Notes: generated from the sequence alone by a model not told the origin. 64,000 bases of DNA from Acuticoccus mangrovi (GCF_016411865.1 NZ_JAEKJA010000015.1:62001-126000), one strand, 5' to 3'. Positions 36,677 through 45,978 are shown, counted from the stretch's first letter. Numbers and translations: made by a program.

Positions 36677-37723
36677 ATGTCCGAGAACCCCCGCGCCCAC
36701 TATGCCGCGGCCGGCGTGAACGTCGACGCCGGCGATGCGCTGGTCGACCGCATCAAGCCGTTCGCGGCGGCGACGGCGCGGCCCGGGTCGTCCCCGTCCC
36801 TCGGAGGGTTCGGCGGTCTGTTCGACCTCGCGGCGGCCGGCCACGCGGGCTCCCTCCTCGTCGCCGCCACCGACGGGGTCGGCACCAAGCTGCGCCTCGC
36901 CGTCGATCTCGGCGTGCACGAAGGGGTCGGCATCGACCTCGTGGCGATGTGCGTCAACGACGTCATCGCCCAGGGCGCCGAGCCGCTCATCTTCCTCGAC
37001 TACTATGCGACGGGGGTCCTCGACGTCGACGCGGCGGCGGCGGTGATCCGCGGCATCGCCGAGGGCTGCCGGCAGGCGGGCTGCGCCCTCGTCGGCGGCG
37101 AGACGGCCGAGATGCCCGGCCACTACAAGCCGGGCGACTACGACCTCGCCGGCTTCGTGGTGGGCGCCGTGGCGCGCGACGCGGTGCTGCCGCGCGACAC
37201 CGTCGCGGAAGGCGACGTTCTCCTCGGCCTCGCCTCCTCCGGCGCCCACTCCAACGGCTATTCGCTGATCCGCAAGCTCGCCGCCGAGTGCAGCTGGTCG
37301 ATGGAGGAGCCGTTCGGCGAGACGACGCTCGGCGCCGCCCTCCTCGCCCCGACCCGCATCTACGTGAAGTCGGTGCTCACCGCCCTCAAAGCGCACGGCG
37401 CGGCGGTGAAGGGGATCGCCCACATCACCGGCGGCGGCATCACCGGCAACGTCCCCCGCATGCTGCCGACGGGGCTCGCCGCCGAGATCGAGCGAGGCGC
37501 CCTCTTCCGCCATCCGCTGATGGAGTTCATCAAGTCCGAGGGCGATCTCGACGACGCCTCGATGGAGGCGACGTTCAACTGCGGGGTGGGCCTCGTGGTG
37601 GCGGTCGCGCCGGAAGCGGCCGACGCCGTCGCCACCACCCTCGGCGAGGCGGGCGAGAGCGCGCGGATCATCGGCCGCGTCGTGCCGCGCCCCGCCGACG
37701 GCGAAGGCTGCGCGATCCTGTGA
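36677..37723 (+). CDS. purM: Phosphoribosylformylglycinamidine cyclo-ligase
   Basis: A 348-residue AIR synthetase, which closes the imidazole ring in step five of purine synthesis using ATP. YAAAGVNVDAGDALVDRIKP at the N-terminus, TDGVGTKLRLA (about 57-67), VNDVIAQGAEPLIFLDYYATG, VGGETAEMPG and the glycine-rich HITGGGITGNVPRMLP are the standard PurM blocks. The ATG at 36677 has GGAAGG about ten bases upstream. The purN start overlaps its stop as GTGA. Confidence 0.97.
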   Translation: MSENPRAHYAAAGVNVDAGDALVDRIKPFAAATARPGSSPSLGGFGGLFDLAAAGHAGSLLVAATDGVGTKLRLAVDLGVHEGVGIDLVAMCVNDVIAQGAEPLIFLDYYATGVLDVDAAAAVIRGIAEGCRQAGCALVGGETAEMPGHYKPGDYDLAGFVVGAVARDAVLPRDTVAEGDVLLGLASSGAHSNGYSLIRKLAAECSWSMEEPFGETTLGAALLAPTRIYVKSVLTALKAHGAAVKGIAHITGGGITGNVPRMLPTGLAAEIERGALFRHPLMEFIKSEGDLDDASMEATFNCGVGLVVAVAPEAADAVATTLGEAGESARIIGRVVPRPADGEGCAIL

Positions 37724-38346
37724 GCAGCAAGGTCCCCGTCGCCGTCGTCATCTCCGGACGCGGCAGCAATTTCGTGGCGCTCGCCGAAGCCGCCGAGGCG
37801 GCGGACTATCCGGCAGAGATCGTCGCCGTCATCTCCGACCGGGCGGACGCGGTGGGTCTCGCCCGCGCCGCCGAGCGCGGCATCGCGACCCACGTGGTGC
37901 TGCGCCGCGATCACCCGACCCGCGCCGCCTTCGACGACGCTCTCGACGCCGCGATCCGCGCCTCGGGGGCCGAGCACGTGTGCCTTGCCGGCTTCATGCG
38001 CATTCTGGGCCCCGAGATGGTCGCGCGGTGGGAAGGGCGGATGCTCAACATCCATCCCTCCCTGCTGCCCGCCTTCAAGGGGCTCGACACGCACCAGAGG
38101 GCGCTCGACGCCGGGGCGAAGTTCCACGGTGCGAGCGTTCACCTCGTCACCGCCGAGCTCGACGACGGGCCGATCGTCGCCCAGGCCGCCGTGCCGGTGA
38201 TGCCCGACGACGACGCCGAGAGCCTCGCCGCCCGCGTTCTCGCGGTGGAGCATCCGCTCTATGTGGCGGCGCTCGCGGCCCACCTCGGCCGGAGCGCCGG
38301 CCGGCCCGACGCGACGCCCGTGTTCAATCCGCCGCTGCCGCGCTGA
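37720..38346 (+). CDS. purN: Phosphoribosylglycinamide formyltransferase
   Basis: A 208-residue GAR transformylase using 10-formyltetrahydrofolate. VVISGRGSNFVAL binds the phosphoribosyl phosphate. CLAGFMRILGPEMV, then NIHPSLLPAFKGLDTHQRAL with the catalytic Asn-His pair, and LDDGPIVAQAAVPV with the catalytic Asp follow in the usual order. The GTG at 37720 overlaps the purM stop (GTGA) and gives the normal length, implying translational coupling. Confidence 0.96.
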   Translation: MSSKVPVAVVISGRGSNFVALAEAAEAADYPAEIVAVISDRADAVGLARAAERGIATHVVLRRDHPTRAAFDDALDAAIRASGAEHVCLAGFMRILGPEMVARWEGRMLNIHPSLLPAFKGLDTHQRALDAGAKFHGASVHLVTAELDDGPIVAQAAVPVMPDDDAESLAARVLAVEHPLYVAALAAHLGRSAGRPDATPVFNPPLPR

Positions 38347-38367
38347 ATGGTGCTGCGACCTCGGCGA

Positions 38368-38910
38368 TCAATCGCCGGGGTAGCTCAGCACCGAGAACAC
38401 CTCCACCCCCTGCGCGCGCAGGAGCTTGGAGCCACCGATGTCGGGCAGGTCGATGGTGAAGGAGGCGGCCGCCACGGTGCCGCCCACCCGCTCGACGAGC
38501 TTCACCGCCGCCATGGCGGTGCCACCGGTGGCGATGAGATCGTCGACGAGCAGCACCCGCGCCCCCTTCGGCACGGCGTTCACGTTGATCTCCACCTCGC
38601 TGGTCCCATACTCCAGCGTATATTCCTCGCGGTAGACCTCGGGCGGCAGCTTGCCGCGCTTGCGGATGGGCACGAAGCCCTTGCCCATCGCCATCCCCAT
38701 CGCGCCGCCGATGATGAAGCCCCGCGCGTCGACGCCGACGATGAGGTCGATGCCCGCGTCGCGGAACGGCGCCGCCATCGCCTCGATGGTGACGCGCAAC
38801 CCATCGGCATCGGCGAACAGCGTGGTGACGTCGCGGAAGATGATGCCGGTCTTCGGGTAGTCCGGGATGACCCGCACCAGCTTCTCGATGTCGATCGTCG
38901 AGGCGTCCAT
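38368..38910 (-). CDS. apt: Adenine phosphoribosyltransferase
   Basis: A 180-residue type I phosphoribosyltransferase that converts adenine and PRPP to AMP. PDYPKTGIIFRDVTTL near residue 18 is the Apt N-terminal signature. VDARGFIIGGAMG contacts adenine, and VLLVDDLIATGGTAMAA is the PRPP-binding loop. It lies two bases after the mtnP stop on the same strand, so adenine released by MtnP can be salvaged by the next enzyme from the same transcript. ATG at 38910. Confidence 0.97.
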   Translation of the reverse strand: MDASTIDIEKLVRVIPDYPKTGIIFRDVTTLFADADGLRVTIEAMAAPFRDAGIDLIVGVDARGFIIGGAMGMAMGKGFVPIRKRGKLPPEVYREEYTLEYGTSEVEINVNAVPKGARVLLVDDLIATGGTAMAAVKLVERVGGTVAAASFTIDLPDIGGSKLLRAQGVEVFSVLSYPGD

Positions 38911-38912
38911 TC

Positions 38913-39785
38913 TCAGCTCCGCGACAGGACGCGGCCGGCGACCGCGTCGAGTTTGGCAAGGAGCGCCGGATCGCGCGCCTCGGGCGTGGTGATGATGGCG
39001 GTTTCGAGGGCCATGTCGGACCCCGTGGAGCAGGGCTCGCGGGTGGGAGGGGTCGCGGCGGCGAGCGTCGCGACGAGATTGCGCGCGGCGTCGGCGTTCT
39101 GCGTCATGGTGGCGATGATCGACATGATGTCGACCTCGCCGTGCTCGGGGTGCCAGGAATCGAAGTCCGTCACCATGGCGACGGTGGCGTAGGCGATCTC
39201 CGCCTCGCGCGCGAGCTTGGCCTCCGGCATGTTGGTCATCCCGATCACGTCCGCCCCCCAGGCCCGGTAGAGCTGGGATTCGGCGAGCGAAGAGAACTGC
39301 GGACCTTCCATGGCAAGATACGTGCCGCCGCGGCGGACGGGCACGCCCACCACCTTGGCCGCCGCCTCCACCCGGTCGCCGAGATCGCGCGACACCGGGT
39401 GCGCCATCGATACGTGCGCCACGCAGCCGTTGCCAAAGAAGGATTTCGGCCGGGCGAAGGTGCGGTCGATGAACTGGTCGACGATCACGAACATTCCCGG
39501 TGGCAGATCCTCCCGCAGCGAGCCGCAGGCCGACAGCGACACGAGGTCGGTCACCCCCGCCCGCTTCATCACGTCGATGTTGGCGCGGTAGTTGATCCCC
39601 GTCGGATCGAGGCCGTGCCCCCGGCCGTGGCGCGGCAGGAACACCATGCGGGTGCCGTCGAGCGTGCCGCGCAAGACCTGATCGGACGGCTCGCCCCAGG
39701 GGCTCTCGATCGTCTCCCACTCTCCCTGAAGGCCCGGCAGCTCGTAGAGCCCGGAGCCGCCGATGATACCCAAGGTGACGTCCAT
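38913..39785 (-). CDS. mtnP: S-methyl-5'-thioadenosine phosphorylase
   Basis: A 290-residue purine nucleoside phosphorylase-family enzyme that phosphorolyses methylthioadenosine to methylthioribose 1-phosphate and adenine. LGIIGGSGLYELPGL begins the protein. LPRHGRGH, GINYRANID, SACGSLRED, YLAMEGPQFSS and GMTNMPEAKLAREAEIAYA are the MTAP blocks in order. The start at 39785 overlaps the truA stop; a longer frame to 39848 is not conserved. It feeds mtnA (14995-16086) and apt (adjacent). Confidence 0.96.
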   Translation of the reverse strand: MDVTLGIIGGSGLYELPGLQGEWETIESPWGEPSDQVLRGTLDGTRMVFLPRHGRGHGLDPTGINYRANIDVMKRAGVTDLVSLSACGSLREDLPPGMFVIVDQFIDRTFARPKSFFGNGCVAHVSMAHPVSRDLGDRVEAAAKVVGVPVRRGGTYLAMEGPQFSSLAESQLYRAWGADVIGMTNMPEAKLAREAEIAYATVAMVTDFDSWHPEHGEVDIMSIIATMTQNADAARNLVATLAAATPPTREPCSTGSDMALETAIITTPEARDPALLAKLDAVAGRVLSRS

Positions 39786-40528
39786 CAATCGTCCTCGTAG
39801 TCCACGCCCATGAGGATGAGGCCGACCGCGGGCGCCACCGGCCCGCAAGCCGCGCGTCGGCGCGCCTTGAGGGCCGCCGTCATATCGTCAGGCGTCCAGC
39901 GGCCGAGCCCCACCTCGACCAGAGACCCCACCATGGACCGAACCTGATTGTGAAGGAAGGATCGGGCCGAGGCTTCCACGGTCACGAGATCGCCGTCGCG
40001 GGCGACGTCGAGCCTGTCGAGGGTGCGCAGCGGGCTCTTCGCCTGGCACTGCGCGGCGCGGAAGGTGGTGAAGTCGTGGCGGCCGAGAAGGCGCGCCGCG
40101 CCCATCGCCATCGCTCCCGTGTCGAGCGGCGGGGCGACCTGCCAGGCGAGCCGGTCGAGGGCGAGCGGCGGCCGACGATTGAGGATGCGATAGAGATAAT
40201 GCCGCCGCCGCGCCGAGTGGCGGGCGTCGAAGGTCTCGTCGACGCGAGCCGCGGCGAGCACGGCGACCGGCTCGGGCCGCAGGTGGGCGTTGATTGCGTC
40301 GCGCACGGTGTCGGCGCGCCACTCACGGGCGAAGTCGAGGTGGGCGACCTGGCCGCGCGCGTGGACGCCGGTGTCGGTGCGGCCGGCGCCGAAGACACGC
40401 GTCGGTGCGCCACAGAGCTTTTCCGCCGCCTCCTCGAGCGCCTGTTGCACGGAGCGGCCGTTCTCCTGGCGCTGCCAGCCCACGAAGGGGCCGCCGTCAT
40501 ACTCCACGAGGAGCCGATATCGGGGCAA
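39785..40528 (-). CDS. truA: tRNA pseudouridine(38-40) synthase
   Basis: A 247-residue TruA that makes pseudouridine at positions 38-40 of the tRNA anticodon stem. The catalytic aspartate is in [14 protein letters not shown] near residue 50. [14 protein letters not shown] at the N-terminus and [11 protein letters not shown] near the C-terminus are family signatures. The only in-frame start close to the conserved N-terminus is the TTG at 40528, one base after the fmt stop. The frame continues upstream within fmt, but that stretch is not conserved. Translation is probably coupled to fmt. Confidence 0.94.
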   Translation of the reverse strand: MPRYRLLVEYDGGPFVGWQRQENGRSVQQALEEAAEKLCGAPTRVFGAGRTDTGVHARGQVAHLDFAREWRADTVRDAINAHLRPEPVAVLAAARVDETFDARHSARRRHYLYRILNRRPPLALDRLAWQVAPPLDTGAMAMGAARLLGRHDFTTFRAAQCQAKSPLRTLDRLDVARDGDLVTVEASARSFLHNQVRSMVGSLVEVGLGRWTPDDMTAALKARRRAACGPVAPAVGLILMGVDYEDD

Positions 40529-40529
40529 G

Positions 40530-41456
40530 CTAGACGGCCCCGAACCGGTCGCCGACGGCGATCCGTGCCCCCCGCAGGAAGGCGTCGGTGTCGACGGGAC
40601 CCTTCCCCGCCCGCTGCACCCGCGTCGGGCGGATGGCCCCCACTGCGCAGGCGATGGTGAGGCGGTCGTCGAGGACGGTGCCGGGCTCGCCCTCCCCGTC
40701 CACCACCACCACATTGAGGATCTTGAGACGCTCGGTCTTGTCGCCGACCCTCATCGTGGTGTGGGCGCCCGGCATCGGATTGAGACCGTGGATGTGGTTG
40801 CGCACGGCTTCGGCGGACGCGTCGAAGTCGATCACGGCCTCGGCCTTGTCGATCTTGTTGGCGTAGGTCGCGCCTTCCACGGGCTGCTTCTCCAGCGTGA
40901 GGGCGCCCCGCTCGAGCCCGCCGAGCGCCCGCCCCATCAGGTCGGCGCCGAGGCGGGAGAGTCGCTCGGTCAGCTCGCCCGCCGTATCGTCCGGGCCGAT
41001 CGCGACGCGCTCCACCATGGCGACGGGACCGGTGTCGAGGCCCTTCTCCATCTTCATGACGCAGACGCCCGTCTCGGCGTCGCCCGCCATGATGGCGCGC
41101 GCCACCGGGGCGGCCCCCCGCCAGCGCGGCAGAAGCGAAGCGTGGACGTTGAACGCTCCGAGGCGCGTCGCCTGGAGCACGCTCTCGGGCAGGAGCAGCC
41201 CGTAGGCGACCACCACCGCCGCATCGGCCTCGAGCGCCGCGATGGCGCCCGCCTCCTCGCGCAGGCTCGTCGGATGGCGCACCTCGATGCCGAGCGCGTC
41301 GGCCGCCTCGTGCACCGCCGAGCGGCGCTCGGCCATGCCCCGCCCCGCCGGCCGCGGCGGCTGGGTGTAGACGGCGCAGATCTCGTGGCCCTGGCCGACG
41401 ATCTCCATCAGCGTCGGCACCGCGAAGGGCGGCGTCCCCATGAAGACGACGCGCAT
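40530..41456 (-). CDS. fmt: Methionyl-tRNA formyltransferase
   Basis: A 308-residue enzyme that formylates initiator Met-tRNA with 10-formyltetrahydrofolate. [14 protein letters not shown] begins the catalytic domain. [20 protein letters not shown] carries the catalytic Asn-His pair, and EKGLDTGPV has the matching Asp. The C-terminal OB-like domain (from about 210) starts [16 protein letters not shown] at 41456; a GTG at 41459 directly before it is the alternative start. It lies 64 bp downstream of def, the enzyme that later removes the formyl group. Confidence 0.96.
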   Translation of the reverse strand: MRVVFMGTPPFAVPTLMEIVGQGHEICAVYTQPPRPAGRGMAERRSAVHEAADALGIEVRHPTSLREEAGAIAALEADAAVVVAYGLLLPESVLQATRLGAFNVHASLLPRWRGAAPVARAIMAGDAETGVCVMKMEKGLDTGPVAMVERVAIGPDDTAGELTERLSRLGADLMGRALGGLERGALTLEKQPVEGATYANKIDKAEAVIDFDASAEAVRNHIHGLNPMPGAHTTMRVGDKTERLKILNVVVVDGEGEPGTVLDDRLTIACAVGAIRPTRVQRAGKGPVDTDAFLRGARIAVGDRFGAV

Positions 41457-41520
41457 CACGGGCGCACCCCCTCGCCGGCCGACGCGTGCCGCGCCGTCCG
41501 CGCCATTGCCCGACGATCGA

Positions 41521-42033
41521 TCATGCGTGCTTGGCCTGCTTCTGGAAGCGCTTCGTCACCCGGTCGCGCTTCAGCCGCGACAGGTGGTCGATGAAGAGAA
41601 CGCCGTTGAGATGGTCGATCTCGTGCTGGAGGCAGGTGGCGAGGAGCCCCTCGGCAGCCACCTCCCGGCGCTCGCCGTCGCGGTCGAGATAGGTCACGCG
41701 CACACAGGCGGGCCGCGTCACGTCCTCGGTATAGTCGGGGATCGACAGGCAGCCTTCCTCGTAGGTGGAGGTCTCCTCCGAGGCTTCGAGGATTTCCGGG
41801 TTGACGAGCACCATCGGGTTGGGGTCCGCTCCCTCCTCCGTCACCACGTCGCAGACGATGATGCGTTCGAGCACCCCGATCTGCGGCCCGGCGAGGCCGA
41901 TGCCGGGGGCCTCGTACATCGTCTCGAGCATGTCGTCCGCCAGCGTGCGGACGCGCTCGTCCACCGCCGCGATGGGCTCGGCCACCTTGCGCAGGACGGG
42001 ATCGGGCAGAATGAGGATGGGACGTTTCGCCAT
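41521..42033 (-). CDS. def: Peptide deformylase
   Basis: A 170-residue metalloenzyme that removes the N-formyl group from nascent proteins. All three motifs are intact: GIGLAGPQ (44-51), EGCLSIP with metal ligand Cys95, and QHEIDHL with ligands His137 and His141 and catalytic Glu138. It heads the def-fmt-truA-mtnP-apt minus-strand operon. No Shine-Dalgarno sequence precedes the ATG at 42033. Instead the start codon lies inside a perfect 19-bp dyad, and a promoter candidate sits so close that the mRNA may be leaderless. Confidence 0.97.
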   Translation of the reverse strand: MAKRPILILPDPVLRKVAEPIAAVDERVRTLADDMLETMYEAPGIGLAGPQIGVLERIIVCDVVTEEGADPNPMVLVNPEILEASEETSTYEEGCLSIPDYTEDVTRPACVRVTYLDRDGERREVAAEGLLATCLQHEIDHLNGVLFIDHLSRLKRDRVTKRFQKQAKHA

Positions 42034-42043
42034 ATTGGCGAAA
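42025..42043. promoter_or_regulatory. Perfect dyad spanning the def start codon
   Basis: TTTCGCCA-TAT-TGGCGAAA on the plus strand: eight-base perfect arms around three bases. The def start codon (42033-42031) and its second and third codons lie within it. As RNA it would bury the start codon; as DNA it could be an operator. Confidence 0.5.
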
Positions 42044-42068
42044 TATGACCCCGCGGGGACGCGGTCAA
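42042..42068 (-). promoter_or_regulatory. Promoter candidate for def, possibly leaderless transcript
   Basis: Minus strand: TTGACC (42068-42063), a 15-base spacer and CATATT (42047-42042), 5/6 and 4/6 matches. A start site seven or so bases downstream would fall at or next to the A of the def ATG. The spacer is shorter than ideal. Confidence 0.35.
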
Positions 42069-42131
42069 CATTGTCAAACCGCGCATCTGCCGCCTACGCT
42101 CCGGCGCATCCTGAAAATCGGCGGAGTTTCC

Positions 42132-43073
42132 ATGGCTTCTCTTCTGACGGTCGGCAGCTGGCGCGCGGACGCCTGGGTGAAGGCGTTCCACACCGCGGCC
42201 CCCGGCCGCACCTTCTACCTCTATGGCCGCGACGAGTACGACCCCGCCGAGATCCGATACGCCATCACCTGGCGGCCGCCCGCGGGCCTTCTGCCGAGCC
42301 TGCCGAACCTCCAGGCCATCTTCAATCTCGGCGCCGGCGTCGACGGCGTCCTCGCCGATCCCGACCTTCCGGATCTGCCGGTGGTGCGCCTCGTCGACGA
42401 CACGCTGACGGGGCCGATGGGCGAGTGGGTCGCGCTGCAGGTCCTCACCCATCACCGCCGAGCCCTCACCTATCTCGCCCAACAGGGGCGCCAGGAGTGG
42501 GAGGAACACGACCAGCCGGTCGCCTCGCAGGTGCGCGTCGGCATCATGGGCTACGGCATCCTCGGCTCCCACTGCGCCAAGGTGCTCACGACGCTCGGCT
42601 ACACCGTGTCCGGCTGGTCGCGATCGCCGAAGCCCGCCGACGTGCCGCTCCATGTCGGCGCCGAAGGGCTCCCCGAATTCCTCGCGAACACCGACTATCT
42701 GGTGGTGCTCCTGCCGCTCACGCCGCAGACCCGCGACATCATCGACGCCGAGCTCATCGGCCAGCTGGCGCAGGACGGGGTGATGGGCGGACCGGTCCTC
42801 ATCAACGCCGGACGCGGCGGGCTGCAGAACGAGGACGACCTTCTCGCCGCGCTGCACTCCGGCACCCTCGCGGGGGCGAGCCTCGACGTGTTCCAGACCG
42901 AGCCGCTGCCCGCCGACCATCCGCTGTGGACGGCGCCCAACCTCGTCATCACCCCCCACGCCGCGGCGCCGAGCAACCCGACGGCGGTCTCGCGCTACAT
43001 CACGGGCCAGATCAGCGCGTTCGAGGCGGGCAAACCGCTGCAGAACGTGGTCGAACGCGGCCGCGGATACTAG
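42132..43073 (+). CDS. ghrA: D-2-hydroxyacid dehydrogenase, glyoxylate/hydroxypyruvate reductase A-like
   Basis: A 313-residue NAD(P)H-dependent reductase of the GhrA branch. The dinucleotide motif is GYGILGSHCAKVL (about 138-150), NAGRGGLQNEDDL carries the substrate-binding Arg, and LDVFQTEPLP and TPHAAAPS give the catalytic Glu region and His. Likely substrates are glyoxylate and hydroxypyruvate. The ATG at 42132 has GGAG six bases upstream. It diverges from def across 98 bp. A hydantoinase gene follows 114 bp downstream on the same strand; a metabolic link is possible but not shown. Confidence 0.92.
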   Translation: MASLLTVGSWRADAWVKAFHTAAPGRTFYLYGRDEYDPAEIRYAITWRPPAGLLPSLPNLQAIFNLGAGVDGVLADPDLPDLPVVRLVDDTLTGPMGEWVALQVLTHHRRALTYLAQQGRQEWEEHDQPVASQVRVGIMGYGILGSHCAKVLTTLGYTVSGWSRSPKPADVPLHVGAEGLPEFLANTDYLVVLLPLTPQTRDIIDAELIGQLAQDGVMGGPVLINAGRGGLQNEDDLLAALHSGTLAGASLDVFQTEPLPADHPLWTAPNLVITPHAAAPSNPTAVSRYITGQISAFEAGKPLQNVVERGRGY

Positions 43074-43187
43074 GGCGCGTGGGGCCGGCGCGCCTATGCA
43101 CGGCGCGCCCTTCTCAGCCTCGTTGCAAAATGGTCTAGTCTCGTCAGATCGATGGGCTGCATCGCGCGGCCGGCCAAAGGTAGCTCT

Positions 43188-44600
43188 ATGTACGACCTCG
43201 TCATTGCGAATGGCACCGTCGCCACGGCGGCCGACGTCTATCGGGCCGACGTCGGCATCAAGGACGGGGTCATCGTGGCGCTCGGCCGTGGCCTCACCGG
43301 CGCGGCCGAGACCATCGACGCCGCCGGGCGCTACGTGCTGCCCGGCGGTATCGACAGCCACGTCCACATCGCCCAGCCCTCCGGCGAGGGGATCGTGATG
43401 GCCGACGACTTCGAGAGCGGCACCCGCTCCGCCCTCTTCGGCGGCAACACCACGGTGCTGCCCTTCTGCATCCAGGAAAAGGGTGAGGCGCTGCGGACCG
43501 CCCTCACCGACTACCACGCGAAGGCCGCCGGCAACTGCTACACCGACGTGTCCTTTCATCTCGTCATCTCCGACCCGAGCGAGGCCGTGCTCGGCCAGGA
43601 GCTGCCCGCGGCGGTGGCGGACGGCTACACCTCGTTCAAGATCTTCATGACCTACGAGGCGCTGCGCCTCAACGACGCCGAGATCCTCGCCACCATGGAC
43701 ACCGCCCGCCGCACCGGCGCGCTCGTCATGGTCCACTGCGAGAACGAGGACGCCATCCGCTTCCTCGTCGACAAGTTCACCGGCGAGGGCCATCTGGAGC
43801 CGCGCACCCATGCGACGACGCGGCCGGTGGTGGTGGAGCGCGAAGCCACTCACCGCGCGATCAGCCTCGCCGAGGTGGTCGACGTGCCGGTGGTGATCGT
43901 CCACGTCTCCAACGGCGCGGCGATGGAGGAGATCGCCCGCGCCCGCGCCCGCGGCCGCCCGATCGTGGGCGAGACCTGCCCGCAGTATCTGATGCTGACG
44001 GAGGACGACCTCTCCGGCATGGACTGGGAGGGGGCGAAGTTCGTCTGCTCGCCGCCGCCGCGCGACAAGGCGGAGCAGACGAATATCTGGCGCGGTATCG
44101 AGACGGGGATCTTCGACCTCTTCTCCTCCGACCACTGCCCGTTCCGCTACGACGACGATCGCGGCAAGCTGAACCCCAAGGGCCGCAACGACTTCCGCCA
44201 CATCCCGAACGGCATTCCGGGGGTGGAGACGCGGCTGTCGATCCTCTTCTCCGAAGGGGTCATGAAGGGGCGCATCGATCTGCCGCGCTTCGTGGCGATG
44301 ACCGCCACCAACCACGCCAAGACCTACGGCCTCTACCCGCGCAAGGGCACGATCGCGGTGGGATCCGACGCCGACATCGCCATCTGGGACCCCGATGCCG
44401 AGCGCGTCATCCGCCACGCCGAGCTCCACGATGCGGCCGACTATTCGCCCTACGAGGGCATCGCCGTGCGGGGCCGGCCGGAAACGATGATCCTGCGCGG
44501 CAAGGTGATGGTGCGCGACGGGGCGCTCGTCGGCGAGAAGGGCTATGGCGCCTATCTGCCCCGCGGCCTCTCCGATCGCGCCAAGCCGCCGACGGAGTGA
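43188..44600 (+). CDS. hydA: D-hydantoinase / dihydropyrimidinase
   Basis: A 470-residue amidohydrolase that opens cyclic ureides (dihydrouracil or 5-substituted hydantoins). The binuclear zinc site is complete: His58 and His60 (SHVHI), carbamylated Lys151 (SFKIFMTYE), His183 (MVHCEN), His239 (VIVHVSN) and Asp315 (SSDHCPF). Length and spacing match characterised hydantoinases closely. The ATG at 43188 has AAGG seven bases upstream. No beta-ureidopropionase or carbamoylase gene is adjacent. If it acts in pyrimidine breakdown, the beta-alanine formed would suit the omega-amino acid transaminase at 11567-12889, though the two are far apart. Confidence 0.93.
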   Translation: MYDLVIANGTVATAADVYRADVGIKDGVIVALGRGLTGAAETIDAAGRYVLPGGIDSHVHIAQPSGEGIVMADDFESGTRSALFGGNTTVLPFCIQEKGEALRTALTDYHAKAAGNCYTDVSFHLVISDPSEAVLGQELPAAVADGYTSFKIFMTYEALRLNDAEILATMDTARRTGALVMVHCENEDAIRFLVDKFTGEGHLEPRTHATTRPVVVEREATHRAISLAEVVDVPVVIVHVSNGAAMEEIARARARGRPIVGETCPQYLMLTEDDLSGMDWEGAKFVCSPPPRDKAEQTNIWRGIETGIFDLFSSDHCPFRYDDDRGKLNPKGRNDFRHIPNGIPGVETRLSILFSEGVMKGRIDLPRFVAMTATNHAKTYGLYPRKGTIAVGSDADIAIWDPDAERVIRHAELHDAADYSPYEGIAVRGRPETMILRGKVMVRDGALVGEKGYGAYLPRGLSDRAKPPTE

Positions 44601-44655
44601 GCCGGGCGGCGGGGGATGGCGACAGGACCGCCGAGGCTCGCCCGTTCCGCCCGGC
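44601..44655 (+). terminator. Long-loop inverted repeat after hydantoinase gene
   Basis: GCCGGGCGG (44601-44609) and CCGCCCGGC (44647-44655) are perfect nine-base arms that begin directly after the hydantoinase stop. The 37-base loop is large for a terminator. TATAGT at 44661-44666 just beyond resembles a -10 element for the next gene, but no -35 was found. Confidence 0.3.
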
Positions 44656-44745
44656 GCCGCTATAGTCACACGATGTTCAGCCGACACTCAGGCTGGGACG
44701 TGTCAATCGTTCCACGGGACCGCTGAAGTCGGAATGGAGAGGTCC

Positions 44746-45948
44746 ATGAAGCCCATCCTGCTGGCCGCCGCGGCGATGCTGCCGGCGACGCTCGCCGCCG
44801 CGCAGAGCTTTCAGACGGCGCTGCCCGTAAGCCCCGCCGAGCGGCGCTCCATCGAGGCGCGCCTCAGCACGATCCTCGACTATGCCAACACCGGCGAGGT
44901 GAGCCGCTTCAACCTGCCGAGCGGGCGGGTCGTCGCGGTGCGCACCTATCAGCCGGTGCGCCGACGCGGCGAGCCGCCGTGCCGCGGCTATCGCATCGAC
45001 CTCGACGGCGAGGGCGGCCACACCGCCGTCGACGGCTTCCGCTGCCGCCGGCCGGACGGGGCGGCGTGGGTGATCGTGGAGCCCGAGATCGTGGTCGCCC
45101 AGGAGAGCGGCCCGCTCGATCTGCGCAGCCCCTTCGACACGCCTACGCAGCCGCCGCAGGGCGAGCCGCCCTTCAACCCCTTCTCCACCGAGCCGCGCCG
45201 CCCCGGCGAGCCGCTCTATGCCGACGAGCCGATCTATCCGGACGAGCGTGCGCCGATCGTGACCGGTCCGGCGCCGATCCCCCGCCCCGCCCCGCGCGAC
45301 GAGGTGGCGAGCGCCCCGCCCGCGGAGACCCCCGCCGATGCCGCACCAGCCTCCACCCCCGCCGCCCCGCAGACGACGGTGGCTGAGGGGATCGAGGGCG
45401 GTGATCTCGGCACCCTTTCCGACACGGCGCAGACGGCGGCCGACCCGGTCGCGTCGCAGCGCGTGCGACAGGTGATCCCGGCAACGGGCGACAACGCTTC
45501 GGAGGGCGGCACCCCTGCGCCCTCGACCGACACGGCGAGCGCGACCGCCACCCCGCCGGCCGCCGACACGACGTCGCAGGCGGAGGTCGGCTCCAGCGTG
45601 CTCGCCCGCTCCCCGGCCGCTCCCGCCGCACCCACCGCCCCTGCCGACCCCGCAGCCGGCTCCACCCGGATCGTCGGCGAGCGCGACGATGCCGGCGGCG
45701 CAAGCTATGCCGGCGACGCGCAGATCGTGGGGGCGCTGGTCGATCTCGACTATCTCGCCAGCGAGACCGCCGACGCGGCGGCCGTTGAGAAGGCGATCGA
45801 CGAATTCGCCCGTGACGAGCGCTTCGCCCTCCCCGTCTCGCCCGACGCTCTGGCGGCGAAGCTCAGTGCGGCGCTCGACCGCTCCGAAGCGCTGCCGCGC
45901 TGTCCCGCGGACGGGCCGGCCGGCAGCATCTGCATCAGCGCCAACTGA
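44746..45948 (+). CDS. Secreted surface-antigen-like protein with long disordered region
   Basis: A 400-residue predicted periplasmic or surface protein. MKPILLAAAAMLPATLAAA is a signal peptide cut before QSFQT. Residues 25-110 contain NTGEVSRFNLPSGRVVAV, then PPCRGYRI and FRCRRPDGAAWVIVE. This resembles the C-terminal domain of alphaproteobacterial RT0821/Lpp0805-type surface antigens, with two cysteines that may pair. Residues 115-320 are Pro/Ala/Thr/Glu-rich and probably disordered. A small C-terminal part ends with two cysteines (LPRCPADGPAGSICISAN). The start at 44746 is chosen for GGAGAGG just upstream; ATG 44734 is an in-frame alternative. Function unknown. Confidence 0.72.
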   Translation: MKPILLAAAAMLPATLAAAQSFQTALPVSPAERRSIEARLSTILDYANTGEVSRFNLPSGRVVAVRTYQPVRRRGEPPCRGYRIDLDGEGGHTAVDGFRCRRPDGAAWVIVEPEIVVAQESGPLDLRSPFDTPTQPPQGEPPFNPFSTEPRRPGEPLYADEPIYPDERAPIVTGPAPIPRPAPRDEVASAPPAETPADAAPASTPAAPQTTVAEGIEGGDLGTLSDTAQTAADPVASQRVRQVIPATGDNASEGGTPAPSTDTASATATPPAADTTSQAEVGSSVLARSPAAPAAPTAPADPAAGSTRIVGERDDAGGASYAGDAQIVGALVDLDYLASETADAAAVEKAIDEFARDERFALPVSPDALAAKLSAALDRSEALPRCPADGPAGSICISAN

Positions 45949-45978
45949 TCGACCTCGCGTCCCGAGCCGCCGCGCGGT

